In this document: positions 43,681-54,000 of the stretch, piece by piece | How positions within the stretch are numbered: the stretch's first letter is position 1 | Layout: each line of letters begins with the position of its first letter | Assembly: GCA_017409785.1 (NCBI GenBank) | Contig: JAFQSD010000002.1 | Location: 226,597-290,596 of the forward strand | Direction of reading: 5' to 3' | Length of the DNA: 64,000 nt | From: Bacilli bacterium | GTDB taxonomy: Bacteria > Bacillota_I > Bacilli_A > RF39 > UBA660 | Program-made: the position numbers and the translations under genes | Notes under the pieces: generated by a model | Told to the model about the DNA's origin: nothing | Database searches by the model: none | What the model saw: only the letters and a program-made list of their open reading frames with translations

Positions 43681-45006
43681 TTAACTTGCATCTGAAATCA
43701 TAATTGTAATAGTAAAGATATTATCATCATGAGTAATATTTAACTCTCCATCATACTTTTTAACTATATCTTTTATAATCTTAAGTCCATATCCATGGTC
43801 TTCATTTTTACGTGACTTAATCTTTTTATCTTTATAATTAACTTTTCCATCATAACTATTACTACATTCAATAATTATATTGCCTAATTTTTTCTTAATA
43901 CTGAATTTAATAATCTTATCATCTACTAAAGAACTATTCTCAATCGCATTATCAAGGATATTTGTAAATAAATTTGATACGTCAATATCTTCCATAAAAC
44001 TAATATTATTTTTAATATCAATTTCAGTTTTAATACCTAACTCTTTAGCTTTACTAACTTTTGTATTTAAAACAATATTTAATATATCATTATTAGAATA
44101 TTTAACTAATTCATATTGTTTTAAATCCTCATCAATTTTCTTAATAAACTTTTCACGATCTTTTTCATTTTTAAGTCCATACATCACACTAATATTATTC
44201 TTAATATCATGATTAATTTTTTTAATTTTATCTTCTTTAATTTTCATTTCATTATAATATTCTAACTGCATAACTTCTTTTTCTTTTAAGAATTTATTTT
44301 CTGCCTCAGTCTTATTTACTTCTTGATAAAACTTTAATCTACTATAACTATATATCATTAAGAATACTGACACTATAAATGAAACAACTCCAGTAATAAC
44401 CATATTCTTAGACTCCGGCATAAAATACATCGGTATATTACAAGTACATACTAAAATTACTGAAAATAAATTAATTAAAAATATTACTTTTGTTTTAACT
44501 TTCTTTCTATTTACAAAAAGTAAAATCATTATTTCTACAAAAGTTAATGCTGTATAAGCATAACCCTGTGTACAAAAAGACGAATATATATCTGAACTAA
44601 ATATCTCTAATAATTCTTCATATGGCATAACATTAAAATCATGAAATGATATATTATGTTTTGCCATCATCATAGAATTAAGAGAACCATTTACAACCAT
44701 ATTTAATATAGACCATAAAAATGGAGCCAAAAATCTTTTCCATTTTTTATCATCAGAAAAAATAAAACAAGATGCAAATATCCCTATAAATAAAATATCT
44801 TGTCTAAATTCATATGTAGTAATATTTAATCTACAAATAAAATAAACAACTAAATAAAATAAAAACCATTTCCATACTGGAAATTTACTATTATTTCTAT
44901 CTTTTAAAATACTAGAAAGGAAAAAAGCTGTTGTAAATAAACTCACAACAGTCATTAAAATACCCATTACTTCTAAATACCAATTATCAAAATTATAAAG
45001 TCGCAT
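43681..45006 (-). CDS. AgrC-type sensor histidine kinase (GHKL)
   Basis: 441 residues. Six to seven hydrophobic segments fill the first 210 residues, then a coiled linker, the phospho-acceptor region KIKKINHDIKNNISVMYGL with the His in NHD, and a HATPase_c domain (N box LFTNILDNAIENSS, G box HGYGLKIIKDIVKKYDG). This matches the peptide-pheromone and bacteriocin-sensing AgrC/ComD class. It starts 2 bp after the stop of its regulator gene. Confidence 0.88.
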   Translation of the reverse strand: MRLYNFDNWYLEVMGILMTVVSLFTTAFFLSSILKDRNNSKFPVWKWFLFYLVVYFICRLNITTYEFRQDILFIGIFASCFIFSDDKKWKRFLAPFLWSILNMVVNGSLNSMMMAKHNISFHDFNVMPYEELLEIFSSDIYSSFCTQGYAYTALTFVEIMILLFVNRKKVKTKVIFLINLFSVILVCTCNIPMYFMPESKNMVITGVVSFIVSVFLMIYSYSRLKFYQEVNKTEAENKFLKEKEVMQLEYYNEMKIKEDKIKKINHDIKNNISVMYGLKNEKDREKFIKKIDEDLKQYELVKYSNNDILNIVLNTKVSKAKELGIKTEIDIKNNISFMEDIDVSNLFTNILDNAIENSSLVDDKIIKFSIKKKLGNIIIECSNSYDGKVNYKDKKIKSRKNEDHGYGLKIIKDIVKKYDGELNITHDDNIFTITIMISDAS

Positions 45007-45008
45007 TA

Positions 45009-45704
45009 CTACACTTCCTCTTTAACATAATCAAATATTTCATTCTTAACTTTACTAATACTATTTCTACTAATAGGAATAACTTTACCATTATCCAAAA
45101 TAACTTGATTATGTTTATAACTCTTAACTCTTTCAAGATTAACTAAATAACTTTTATGAGTACGTAAAAAGTTTCCTTTTAGCATCTCTTCCATATCACT
45201 AAGTTTACCATAACTTACTAATACTTCATTCTTTAAATGTATATTTACAAGTCTAGCATCACTTTCAATATAATATATTTCATTAATCTTAACTTTACGA
45301 GTTTCTTTCAATGTCTTAACAACAATAACTTTATTTTCTTTATTAATTTTTTCAATTGCCTTTAAATAAGCCTTCTCTACTTTTTCTTTACTTAATGGTT
45401 TCTTAATTAAATAAACTAATTCTGTTTCAAATACATCTTCTATATATTCATCATATCCTGTAATATAAATTAACTTAGTACCTTTTAAATAATTTCCATT
45501 TTCTTTAATAAGTTCAATTCCATTAGTATTATCTAATCTAATGTCTATAAATAGAATATCACATTTCCTTGTTTTAATATCTTCTAAAAATTTTCTATAA
45601 TCAGTATATCCATAAATATTATCTTTATCACTACCAATACTCTTTAGCATACTACCTAGTGAGTCTACTATTACCTCTTCATCGTCTAAAATAAATATAT
45701 TCAT
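45009..45704 (-). CDS. LytTR response regulator (AgrA-type)
   Basis: 231 residues. Receiver domain with acidic pair DDEE, phospho-acceptor Asp in DILFIDIRLDN and Lys in LIKKPLS; LytTR DNA-binding domain from about residue 128 (YIESDARLVNIHL, FLRTHKSYLVNLERV). LytTR regulators control bacteriocin, virulence and competence genes. Its promoter (TTGTAA, 16 bp, TATGAT) carries the 19-bp operator at 45729-45747 that is shared with padR. It heads a two-gene operon with the sensor kinase. Confidence 0.9.
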   Translation of the reverse strand: MNIFILDDEEVIVDSLGSMLKSIGSDKDNIYGYTDYRKFLEDIKTRKCDILFIDIRLDNTNGIELIKENGNYLKGTKLIYITGYDEYIEDVFETELVYLIKKPLSKEKVEKAYLKAIEKINKENKVIVVKTLKETRKVKINEIYYIESDARLVNIHLKNEVLVSYGKLSDMEEMLKGNFLRTHKSYLVNLERVKSYKHNQVILDNGKVIPISRNSISKVKNEIFDYVKEEV

Positions 45705-45728
45705 GAACTACCACTCCCTAAGGCTTAT

Positions 45729-45747
45729 TATACAACGACTTTACATC
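45729..45747. promoter_or_regulatory. Operator copy b (two-component operon)
   Basis: TATACAACGACTTTACATC lies just downstream of the TATGAT -10 of the response-regulator gene. It matches copies a (47004-47022) and c (50550-50568), consensus TATAYAACGWCWTTAYATM. Confidence 0.6.
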
Positions 45748-45770
45748 ATATTTCCACTACCAGAAATTAC

Positions 45771-45799
45771 AAAAAAGGTACACTTTATAACGTGTACTC
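45771..45799 (-). terminator. Terminator after the padR/hemolysin III operon
   Basis: GTACAC and GTGTAC pair around TTTATAAC, followed by six T on the minus strand. Confidence 0.7.
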
Positions 45800-46663
45800 T
45801 TATAATGCATAAAAATATACTGCGAAGAAGAAACAGAAACTTGCCGCTACACAGAACAAGTGAAATAAAGAATGCATATATTCTTTTTTCTTGCCTATTC
45901 CATAAAGAATAGCACCTACTGTATAAACCACTCCTCCAAGTAATAAAAGTAATATTCCAAAATGATTCATATTATTCCATAATGGTTTAAATGTAACAAT
46001 AATACACCATCCCATTACTAAATATAAAACCATCGAAATCTTCTTAAACTTAATCATATCTAATGAATTAAGTAATATTCCAAGCACTGCACATCCCCAT
46101 ACAAAACCAAATATCCACCAACCTATTTTTAGTGGTAATACACATAAACAAAATGGTGTATATGTACCAGCAATCAGTAAAAATATTGAACAATGATCAA
46201 TTATTCTAAATATTCTTTTCGCATTATTTCTCGCAAGCGAATGATATAAACAACTCATAATATATAAAATAATTGATGAAATTCCATATAGTAATGATGA
46301 TAATAAATCAAGACCACTATCTGATTTAATAATACATAAAATTAATCCTGCTATTGAAAGAGCACCACCAATACCATGTGATATTGAATTAACTAGTTCT
46401 TCTCCTAACTTATATTTAGGTAAATCAATTTTATTAGCTAACTTACTATTTTCTTTCTTATACTCTTTTATAACAGACATCAAATCTCCTAAACTATTGA
46501 TACATATTTGATAGTTTTCTTCTTCATCATTTGTTGTCTTTTTAACTTCTTCACTTTTCTCTAGTAAATCATTCATTATTTCTTCTTTTAATTCTTTTAC
46601 TTCTTCAGTATCAGCCAACTTTTTAAATTTTTTATTTAAATACTTCTCAAACTTTTCCTTCAT
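45800..46663 (-). CDS. HAAS domain fused to hemolysin III (PAQR) membrane protein
   Basis: 287 residues. The first 75 (FEKYLNKKFKKLADTEEVKE and following helices) look like a HAAS/DUF1700-type helical domain, typical partners of PadR regulators. The rest is a seven-helix hemolysin III/PAQR domain: ELVNSISHGIGGALSI, CLYHSLARNN, FRIIDHCSIFLLIAGTYTPF and a C-terminal HSLFHLFCVAASF with the conserved metal His residues. The padR gene is directly upstream and its last codons contain this gene's ribosome site, so the two are co-expressed. Confidence 0.75.
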   Translation of the reverse strand: MKEKFEKYLNKKFKKLADTEEVKELKEEIMNDLLEKSEEVKKTTNDEEENYQICINSLGDLMSVIKEYKKENSKLANKIDLPKYKLGEELVNSISHGIGGALSIAGLILCIIKSDSGLDLLSSLLYGISSIILYIMSCLYHSLARNNAKRIFRIIDHCSIFLLIAGTYTPFCLCVLPLKIGWWIFGFVWGCAVLGILLNSLDMIKFKKISMVLYLVMGWCIIVTFKPLWNNMNHFGILLLLLGGVVYTVGAILYGIGKKKEYMHSLFHLFCVAASFCFFFAVYFYAL

Positions 46664-46664
46664 A

Positions 46665-46991
46665 TTATTTATCTCCTAATAATAATTTATCTAAAATACT
46701 TTTGTTCTTATTCCAATCTGCTTTTTTATCTTTTAAATATTTCTTACCTTGAGCAGTTATCTTATAATATCTACGTCTTGCAACATCTGGATTATCATTC
46801 CAATAAGAAGTAATTAATCCCTCTTTTTCCATTCTTTTAAATGCTAAATAAATTGTTGCATTCTTTATATCCATCGCATTATTAGTTCTTTCAATAATAG
46901 ACTGAGAAACCTTATATCCATAAGAATCACCTTCTAATAATACATTTAATATAATTGCATCTGTAAAGCCTCTTAATATTTCTGCATTCAT
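46665..46991 (-). CDS. PadR-family transcriptional regulator
   Basis: 108 residues, the short PadR class. ILRGFTDAIILNVLLEGDSYGYKV begins the winged helix; MDIKNATIYLAFKRMEKEGLI is the recognition helix and wing region; RRRYYKITAQGKKYL completes the wing. These repressors usually autoregulate. Promoter TTGTAA-17-TAATAT lies immediately upstream with operator copy a right after the -10. The start ATG follows AAAGGAGAC. Confidence 0.88.
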   Translation of the reverse strand: MNAEILRGFTDAIILNVLLEGDSYGYKVSQSIIERTNNAMDIKNATIYLAFKRMEKEGLITSYWNDNPDVARRRYYKITAQGKKYLKDKKADWNKNKSILDKLLLGDK

Positions 46992-47003
46992 ATTAGTCTC
47001 CTT

Positions 47004-47022
47004 TATATAACGACATTACATA
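47004..47022. promoter_or_regulatory. Operator copy a (padR operon)
   Basis: TATATAACGACATTACATA is a near-dyad lying between the -10 (TAATAT, 47029-47024) and the padR start. This is the position expected for an autorepressor. Confidence 0.65.
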
Positions 47023-47088
47023 TATATTACCATATCATCTAGATAATTACAAATAAAAATAGGGTTGTATCACACCCCTATTATTTTT

Positions 47089-49044
47089 TTAAAATCCTGT
47101 TGGATAATTAGTTAAATGTCCATATGTACTAACTAATCTTTCACCCTTAATAATTGTAAAGCCGCTTGTCTTAGTATAAGGATGTTTATTAATAATTATT
47201 CCAACCTTTTCACCATATGCTTCTGCAATAATAAATCCATCATCAGCTTTACCAACAATTAGTGCTACATGACCATCTCTTCTAATAATGTCTCCGACTT
47301 CCCCATTTTCTTTAGAAAGAGGTAATCCATTCCAATAATAATATGTATTAGCTAGCATATCATTATAAACAATTCCTGTATTATGAAAACTCCAATTAAC
47401 AAAGCCATCACAATCCATTCCATAATAATTATATCCTTCATATGTTGGATTCTCACGATACATTCCCCATCCACCATAAGCACCAATCGAAGAAGTCTTT
47501 CCACCTCTCCAGTAAGGAATCTTAATCTTATATTTCTGAATTAAGACAACTTGTAACGTTACTCCAGCAGTTGCAGCCCCTGTTTTTGAATAAAGTCCTG
47601 CCGCTCTAACAGATCTAGCCATCAATTTATTCAACTCTTCAACTGACCAACCTTTACCTTTTAAATAATCACTTAATTTAGTACCTTTTAAAACTGTATA
47701 CCCACTCATAGTCATAGGTAAAACATTATTATTTAAAGTAATTGTTTTTGCTTCACTTATATTTCCATTACTATCTTCAGCCCAAACATAAGTTGTTCCT
47801 GGAAGTCTAACAACATTAATACTATCTTTACTTGTTGCTACATACCCACCAGTTGCCTTATCAGGTAAACTATTTGTATAACTAAAGTAATATCCTGCAA
47901 TACTACTATCAATTGTCTTACCTTTTACCGTAACTATTACCCCATCATTTTTAATACTATCAACAAATACTTTTGTATCAAGTTGACAACTACAAGATGC
48001 ACTATTTCCCGCACTATCATAAACAACAACATTATTATTAGCAACAAACGCAGAAAGTGTAACAACATTTGATGAATAATCTTTACCATTAACAATATAC
48101 CGACTTACTTCTACATTATCATTTGCATTAATTGTTACATTAGTTTTTCCATTCTTATATTCTGCACTACAACTTACATTAGGATTAGTCTTATCAATAT
48201 TATTAACTTTTATTTCTGCTTCTCTAACAATACCTTTAGAACTATATGATTTAAACTTATAAGTACCATTACTTGATACACTATAAACATAATTCTTACT
48301 ATCTACTTTAGAACCATCTGGTAATAATAAATAATCAAAATAATCATCTGTTACCTTTACATTTATATCTACATTTTCATTTGTATATTTACCAGCAACA
48401 ACACTAAGATGTAATTCAGCATTCACAACAACTACATTTCTTTTAACTGATGTAGTAATACCAGAAGAATTCTTAACTGTATAAACTATTTGATATGTGC
48501 CTTCTTTAGTATTATCAATATTATGTGTAACCTTTACATACTTTTTAATATCTCCATCAACAGTATCTACTGCTGTAAATCCTTCTTCTTTATAATTACC
48601 ATTTAAATCAATATATACAGTTTCTGCTCCCTTAAGAGCAATAATAGTTTCTCCTTTTTGAATAATTTCATTTTTCTTATCTTCATCATTTTTATTATCA
48701 TCTTCAACTAATGATTTCTTATTAATAACCTTAACTATTCTTTTTACATAAATATCATCATATTTATAAACAATTTCATATTGTCCTGTCTTATTTAAAT
48801 TTAAATTACTTTCAACAACAATCTTATCTGAATAGTCTTTCTTATTTTTATCATATACTTTAGCACCAGGATCTTCATAAGAACCACCTTTATATACAAC
48901 AACATTAGCATCTCCATTAAGTTCTAATGTATATAAACTATTTTTAATATTACCTATAACAACTGAAATAATAATTATTACTGCTAATATTACACAAGTC
49001 ATAACTATTATCCAATCATTTGAAAGTCCCTTATTCTTTTTCAT
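47089..49044 (-). CDS. Ig-like repeat protein with NlpC/P60-like hydrolase domain
   Basis: About 651 residues from ATG 49044 (GAGGTGAG upstream). One N-terminal membrane helix (WIIVMTCVILAVIIIISVVI). Two DUF5011-type Ig-like domains follow (YEDPGAKVYDKNKKDYSDKI; IDLNGNYKEEGFTAVDTVDG), then further Ig-like segments. The C-terminal domain has MDCDGFVNWSF with the catalytic Cys and RDGHVALIVG with the His, as in NlpC/P60 or related peptidases that cleave peptidoglycan stem peptides. A surface wall hydrolase anchored at the membrane. Confidence 0.75.
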   Translation of the reverse strand: MKKNKGLSNDWIIVMTCVILAVIIIISVVIGNIKNSLYTLELNGDANVVVYKGGSYEDPGAKVYDKNKKDYSDKIVVESNLNLNKTGQYEIVYKYDDIYVKRIVKVINKKSLVEDDNKNDEDKKNEIIQKGETIIALKGAETVYIDLNGNYKEEGFTAVDTVDGDIKKYVKVTHNIDNTKEGTYQIVYTVKNSSGITTSVKRNVVVVNAELHLSVVAGKYTNENVDINVKVTDDYFDYLLLPDGSKVDSKNYVYSVSSNGTYKFKSYSSKGIVREAEIKVNNIDKTNPNVSCSAEYKNGKTNVTINANDNVEVSRYIVNGKDYSSNVVTLSAFVANNNVVVYDSAGNSASCSCQLDTKVFVDSIKNDGVIVTVKGKTIDSSIAGYYFSYTNSLPDKATGGYVATSKDSINVVRLPGTTYVWAEDSNGNISEAKTITLNNNVLPMTMSGYTVLKGTKLSDYLKGKGWSVEELNKLMARSVRAAGLYSKTGAATAGVTLQVVLIQKYKIKIPYWRGGKTSSIGAYGGWGMYRENPTYEGYNYYGMDCDGFVNWSFHNTGIVYNDMLANTYYYWNGLPLSKENGEVGDIIRRDGHVALIVGKADDGFIIAEAYGEKVGIIINKHPYTKTSGFTIIKGERLVSTYGHLTNYPTGF

Positions 49045-49113
49045 GGTACTCACCTCTACCATACTCATTATAACATAAAAGACATTAATCTAATTAATGT
49101 CTTCTTTACTACT

Positions 49114-50259
49114 TTACACTGTTTCTATATCTTTTTTATCAAGTTTCTTTTTTATACTTTCTTTTAGTAATGCATAAACTACTGAAGCAAGTGGCAAACC
49201 AATAAGCATACCAACTACTCCAAATAAATTACCACCTACTGTAATTGCAAGTAAAGTCCATAATGGTGAAAGTCCAACAGACTTACCAACAACTTTAGGA
49301 TAAATAACATTTCCCTCGATTTGTTGAATAATTACAAATACAGCTATAAAGATAAGTGCTTGAATAGGATTTGAAATAGCAATTAATATTGCTCCTACAG
49401 CACAAGCTATAAACGCCCCAAATATAGGTACAAGTGCTGTAACTGCAGTTAACACTCCAATTAATAATGCATATGGAAATCCACATAATAAACAAACAAC
49501 AAATATAATTGTACCTAAAATTACCGCTTCTACACATTGTCCTGAAATAAACTTACTAAATGTTTTATTTGTAAGTGTTGCTACATCCATAATCTTATTT
49601 GCTTTTCTCTTTTCAGTAAAAGCATATACTAATTTTTTCATACAATCAACAAGATGTTCTTTTTGACATAACATATAAATTGCAAATACTAATCCAGTAA
49701 AGATATATACAAAACCATCAAATAAACCACTAACAAATCCAACTATTCCATTAACAATATAAGTTAGAATACTAGAAACAATACTAGAAACACTACCACT
49801 TTCTGCAAACATAACTTCTATTTCTTTTTGAATATCAGGATATTTATCTAATAAACTAATAACAAAATCTTTTCCACTTTCTACTAAAGCTGGAACACTA
49901 TTCATTAATGATTCAATATTTTCTACTAACTCTGGTATTAATAAGAATGCAATTACTACAATAATAAGTACTAATAAAAGTAAAGATAAAATAATTGAAA
50001 AAGCTCTAATAACACCCTTATATTTATCTTCATACTTATCAGGTATAAATGCCTTTACAAACTTCTCCATCTTCATCATCGGAATATTCATAATATAAGC
50101 AAGTACTCCACCTAAAATAAATGGTGAAAATACTCTATAAATATTTCCTATAACATCAAATATTAATTTTAAATTATTAAGTCCCCAAAATGCTAATACA
50201 CCAACAAGTACTAAAATAATCCATTTACGCATTTCATTAAGACTATCACTAAGTTTCAT
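49114..50259 (-). CDS. AI-2E family transporter-like membrane protein
   Basis: 381 residues with eight hydrophobic segments. The typical blocks are PFILGGVLAYIMNIPM, the central IVSSILTYIVNGIVGFVSGL, and VIIQQIEGNVIYPKVVGKSVG followed by PLWTLLAITVGGNLFGVVGM. The family covers PerM/YdiK/TqsA proteins, some of which export small molecules or ions. The substrate is not predictable. The start ATG follows TTGGAGG. Confidence 0.88.
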   Translation of the reverse strand: MKLSDSLNEMRKWIILVLVGVLAFWGLNNLKLIFDVIGNIYRVFSPFILGGVLAYIMNIPMMKMEKFVKAFIPDKYEDKYKGVIRAFSIILSLLLLVLIIVVIAFLLIPELVENIESLMNSVPALVESGKDFVISLLDKYPDIQKEIEVMFAESGSVSSIVSSILTYIVNGIVGFVSGLFDGFVYIFTGLVFAIYMLCQKEHLVDCMKKLVYAFTEKRKANKIMDVATLTNKTFSKFISGQCVEAVILGTIIFVVCLLCGFPYALLIGVLTAVTALVPIFGAFIACAVGAILIAISNPIQALIFIAVFVIIQQIEGNVIYPKVVGKSVGLSPLWTLLAITVGGNLFGVVGMLIGLPLASVVYALLKESIKKKLDKKDIETV

Positions 50260-50338
50260 AATTAATCCTCCAATCTAACAACTATAGTATACACCATTTT
50301 AAACTACAAAAAAAGAGTTAACTTTTAGTTAACCCTTA

Positions 50339-50491
50339 TTAAATATGAAAACTTTTTTTCATAAAAATCCATAAATAATCATTACCTTTTAAAAAACATT
50401 TACTAATATTTGATAAGTAATTTATTTGTCCAATCAAAGTTTTTACCAAACTTGTAATATAATCTTTCTTTCTATTTAATTTAGGATACAT
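50339..50491 (-). CDS. Small protein of 50 residues under operator c
   Basis: ATG 50491 follows a perfect AGGAGG and heads a basic peptide beginning MYPKLNRKKDYITSLVKTLI and ending KKSFHI. It is preceded by TTGTAT (50571-50566), 17 bp, TATAAT (50548-50543), with operator copy c between them, and followed by a GGGTTAAC/GTTAAC hairpin. It has no homology I can recognise. Regulation by the padR-type operator suggests a stress or signalling peptide; coding status is supported by the ribosome site only. Confidence 0.5.
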   Translation of the reverse strand: MYPKLNRKKDYITSLVKTLIGQINYLSNISKCFLKGNDYLWIFMKKSFHI

Positions 50492-50549
50492 AATACCTCC
50501 TATATAATCTATTCAAAATATATTATTTCACATCACCACTAAATTATAC

Positions 50550-50568
50550 TATATAACGTCATTATATA
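50550..50568. promoter_or_regulatory. Operator copy c (50-codon gene)
   Basis: TATATAACGTCATTATATA is the most symmetrical copy (eight of nine dyad positions) and lies between -35 and -10 of the small-protein promoter. Confidence 0.65.
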
Positions 50569-50597
50569 CAACCCTAAAAAAAAGCGGATATTTCCGC

Positions 50598-51059
50598 TTA
50601 TTTAATATTTTCAATAAATTCACTACTTAAAATTTTCTTTAAAGTATTCTTTTTCTTTCTATTAATAATATCATCAACAAGTTCCATCTCAACAGCATCC
50701 CATAATAATACCCATGCTCCTATAATAACAACTTCTTTAATTACATCAAATTTTATTATAGAAGCAATTATTAAAGCCAAAATACCTAAAAACAAAAAAC
50801 TAAATTGCTTCATATTTGTTTTATGAAATCTAAAATCACTTTTCTCACAAGCTTCATCTATTGCTTGCTTAATAATTTCACTACAACGAATATTACCTTT
50901 TAAATTATTATTAATAATTACTTTTAAAGTATCATTTTTCTTCATTCTGGGAAATGCTTCAATCATATATTGAATTAATTCTTTAGACACTTTTCTTCCA
51001 TTATATCTTTCAAATAAATCATCTGTACTATTTATATCTATTTCTAATATTTTTTCCAT
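50598..51059 (-). CDS. Hypothetical protein with two membrane helices
   Basis: About 153 residues from ATG 51059 (AGGTGATG upstream, inside the end of the preceding gene). The N-terminal 75 residues are soluble (MEKILEIDINSTDDLFERYN); two hydrophobic helices follow (FSFLFLGILALIIASII; VVIIGAWVLLWDAV), then a basic tail. It starts 9 bp downstream of the GH10-PHP stop and is probably co-transcribed with it. No family recognised. Confidence 0.55.
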   Translation of the reverse strand: MEKILEIDINSTDDLFERYNGRKVSKELIQYMIEAFPRMKKNDTLKVIINNNLKGNIRCSEIIKQAIDEACEKSDFRFHKTNMKQFSFLFLGILALIIASIIKFDVIKEVVIIGAWVLLWDAVEMELVDDIINRKKKNTLKKILSSEFIENIK

Positions 51060-51068
51060 ACACATCAC

Positions 51069-54000
51069 CTATCCAATCATAAAAACAACTGCTATACCAA
51101 ATATTACTAATAAACCAATTGCAAGTAGTAAATTTAAACTACTAGTAAATCCACTATCACTACTACTAGAAGAATTATTATTACCTGAATTATTACCACT
51201 ATTTGAATTATAAGTATAAACTTTAGGAGTTTGACTTGTAGTCATTGTAGTACCTTGTTGCTTACTTTCACTAAATGCTTGAACTGCTGCTGATGCATTA
51301 CTTCTTTTTTGTGGATCATTTGAAGTTTTTGCTTCTGTTAAATATCCTACTACTTGTATATATTCCGCTTTAGTTTTGCATCCAGCTTCTTTCGCTTCAC
51401 TCAAGGACATAGTTGCACGTGCAAGCATTCTTTCTCTAGCTTTTGCCGTTTCCAAAGCTCTTTCTCGTCTAAGCTCATATCTTGCTTTCATAGCAACTTT
51501 TTCACTGTCAGAATAACTCGTATCATCATCTATTTTTTTTATTTCCTCACTAATTGCAATTTGTTCAGCAGTACAAGCCTTACCATACTTATCGCCAATA
51601 GCTGTAAGCATATCACCAATGCGTTCAAATGCATCGTCACCTTCTTTTACATCAACACCCGCCATAATCATTTGAACTAGGCTTGTCTCCTGTGTAATAG
51701 AATTTCTTTTTGTTTCTTCATATCTTGTCTGCAATTTCTCATTATTTTCTCTTGCAACAACAGGATCATATGTTTCTATAAGTTTCAATTTTGAAGTATC
51801 AATATGTTTAGCAAGACGTTCTCTATCTTCATCAATTGTCAACATATGACTCGGATGATGTGCATCAACTCCATAAATAACTGTACATTTTTCTTGTGCA
51901 GCAATATCCCAAAATAATGAATGTGGATAAGCAAATTCTCCATCACTCATTTCTTTATGTTCTAAAGCGCCACGAACATTTAATTCAAGAGGAATACCTA
52001 AATCACTAGCCTTACTACAAATCATACGACTTGCTGCAGCTGCATTCTTCATAAATTCATCATACTCTTCAGGACTCTTCATTCTATCTCTAAACATCAT
52101 AAAATAATCAGGATGAGCAACAATATCAAATATCCCAGTATCCATAGCCTTACAAACCATTTCTGCATATATCAAAGGATATTTAGGATCCGATCTACTC
52201 ACAATACCCATTCCACTTTGAACATAATGCTGTCCTAATATCATATAATCACATTTACTTCTTAAGTCAGCTAAATATCCCATTTTACTTGGATCACATT
52301 CAGCTTCAAACCCACATCTAATTGTCATATCAGGATATTTATCCTGTAATTCTCTAATTGATTTTAAATAATCATCAACTTCACTAACATGCATTCTTTG
52401 TCCTTGTTGCCATTGTTCTAAAGTATCAAAGGCAACATGATCAGAAAAACCAATACTTGTAATACCTTGATTTCTAGCTGCAAGAACATAAGTCTCATCA
52501 TCCATATCAGCAGCATGGCCACATCTACTAGTATGACCATGATAATTAAAGTTTTGTTTTCTAACCAATTTAGCCATCTCAGCTGACTTAGGAATCATTC
52601 CTTCAGTAAACATACCACCATGTAATGAAGTTATTGGTTGTTTTCCACTTTTTATACGTTCCATATTATCTAAATCAACTCTAAAGTTTTGACTATCAGT
52701 CTTACTCCAAATAGTAAATCCTCTAATATTACATTGTTCTCTCAATTCTTCTATTACTTCATAAACTTCATTAATTTTATGTTGTCTAATTTTTTCAATC
52801 TCTTCTGATGTTAATCCTTCAACATTACTTGTCATTGCTAAATCAAATTCAGTTATCTCAATTGGTAAACCTAATGTACTAAGAGCAAGAAACATATTTC
52901 TAATTTCTTCTTTAGTAACATTATTATCTATATGCATTTGTGTACCAATACTATCAATTAATTTAACACCATTCCCTTTAGCATAATCCTGAAGTTCTTT
53001 AATTAGTCCTAATGTCGCTTCCATCTTCTTCGGATCAGTTAAGAAATCATCATTATACATAAAATCTACATTTGGCAAATTATGTCTTGCAATAGCTAAA
53101 ACCCCACATAAATCATCTAAGCTTAAATGTTTTAACCATCCAGCCTGAGTATTATCATCATAATTACCTTTAGCATCTTTTTCTTGTGGAAAATCACTTC
53201 TCAATGTATAAGGAACATCTCCTACAACAGGATGTCTATTTAAAAGTTCATTAAAAATATCAATACTTCTAACAACATCTGGATATTGTTCAAAGACTTT
53301 TGTAACGCTATCTACATAAAAGCTTAATTTCTCACGAACTAGTTCCCTATTTAAGTCATTTTCTTCTAACTCAAATAATTCCCTTGGACAATCCATATAA
53401 AACATTAACGTATTAATACGAACTGTTTTTCCTAAACTTCTAGCATAATCTAAACATTTTCTTAAATATTTATCTTCAAATGCTCCATTTTGTAATATAA
53501 CTTTTCCATATTTTGCTTCTTCATCAATCGTAATTGAATCATAAAAATATCTAACTTGTTTTTCTAATTCTTGATACGCTTCAATAGTAGTACCCTTAAT
53601 TCCTTCTTTTTCTATTGGAGAAAACTCTCTTATAGTTCTAAGAAAACCATCAACTTTTTCTTGCGCTAAAGCTAAAGCTTCTTCTAAACTCATTCCATTA
53701 GAACTATAGCTTTCTCTAAATGCTGCAGTAATACCATTTATAATTGCAATATGGCCATACTCAGAATTTTCAGCAACAGCTTTATCTACAAGTGCCATTT
53801 CTTTTGCACTAATTCTTTTTCTCAAATATTCAAGTTTTCTAGCCATTTCTATTCCATTATTAGCATTATATTCATTTCTTGATGTTAAAGCATTTAAATA
53901 GCTATCAAAAACTCTTTGTCTATATTCAACAAACCCTTCATTTTCTAAAAGTGTTGGTGCTGATATATTTGTAATTTTACTAAGTGCTAATTCTAATGAT

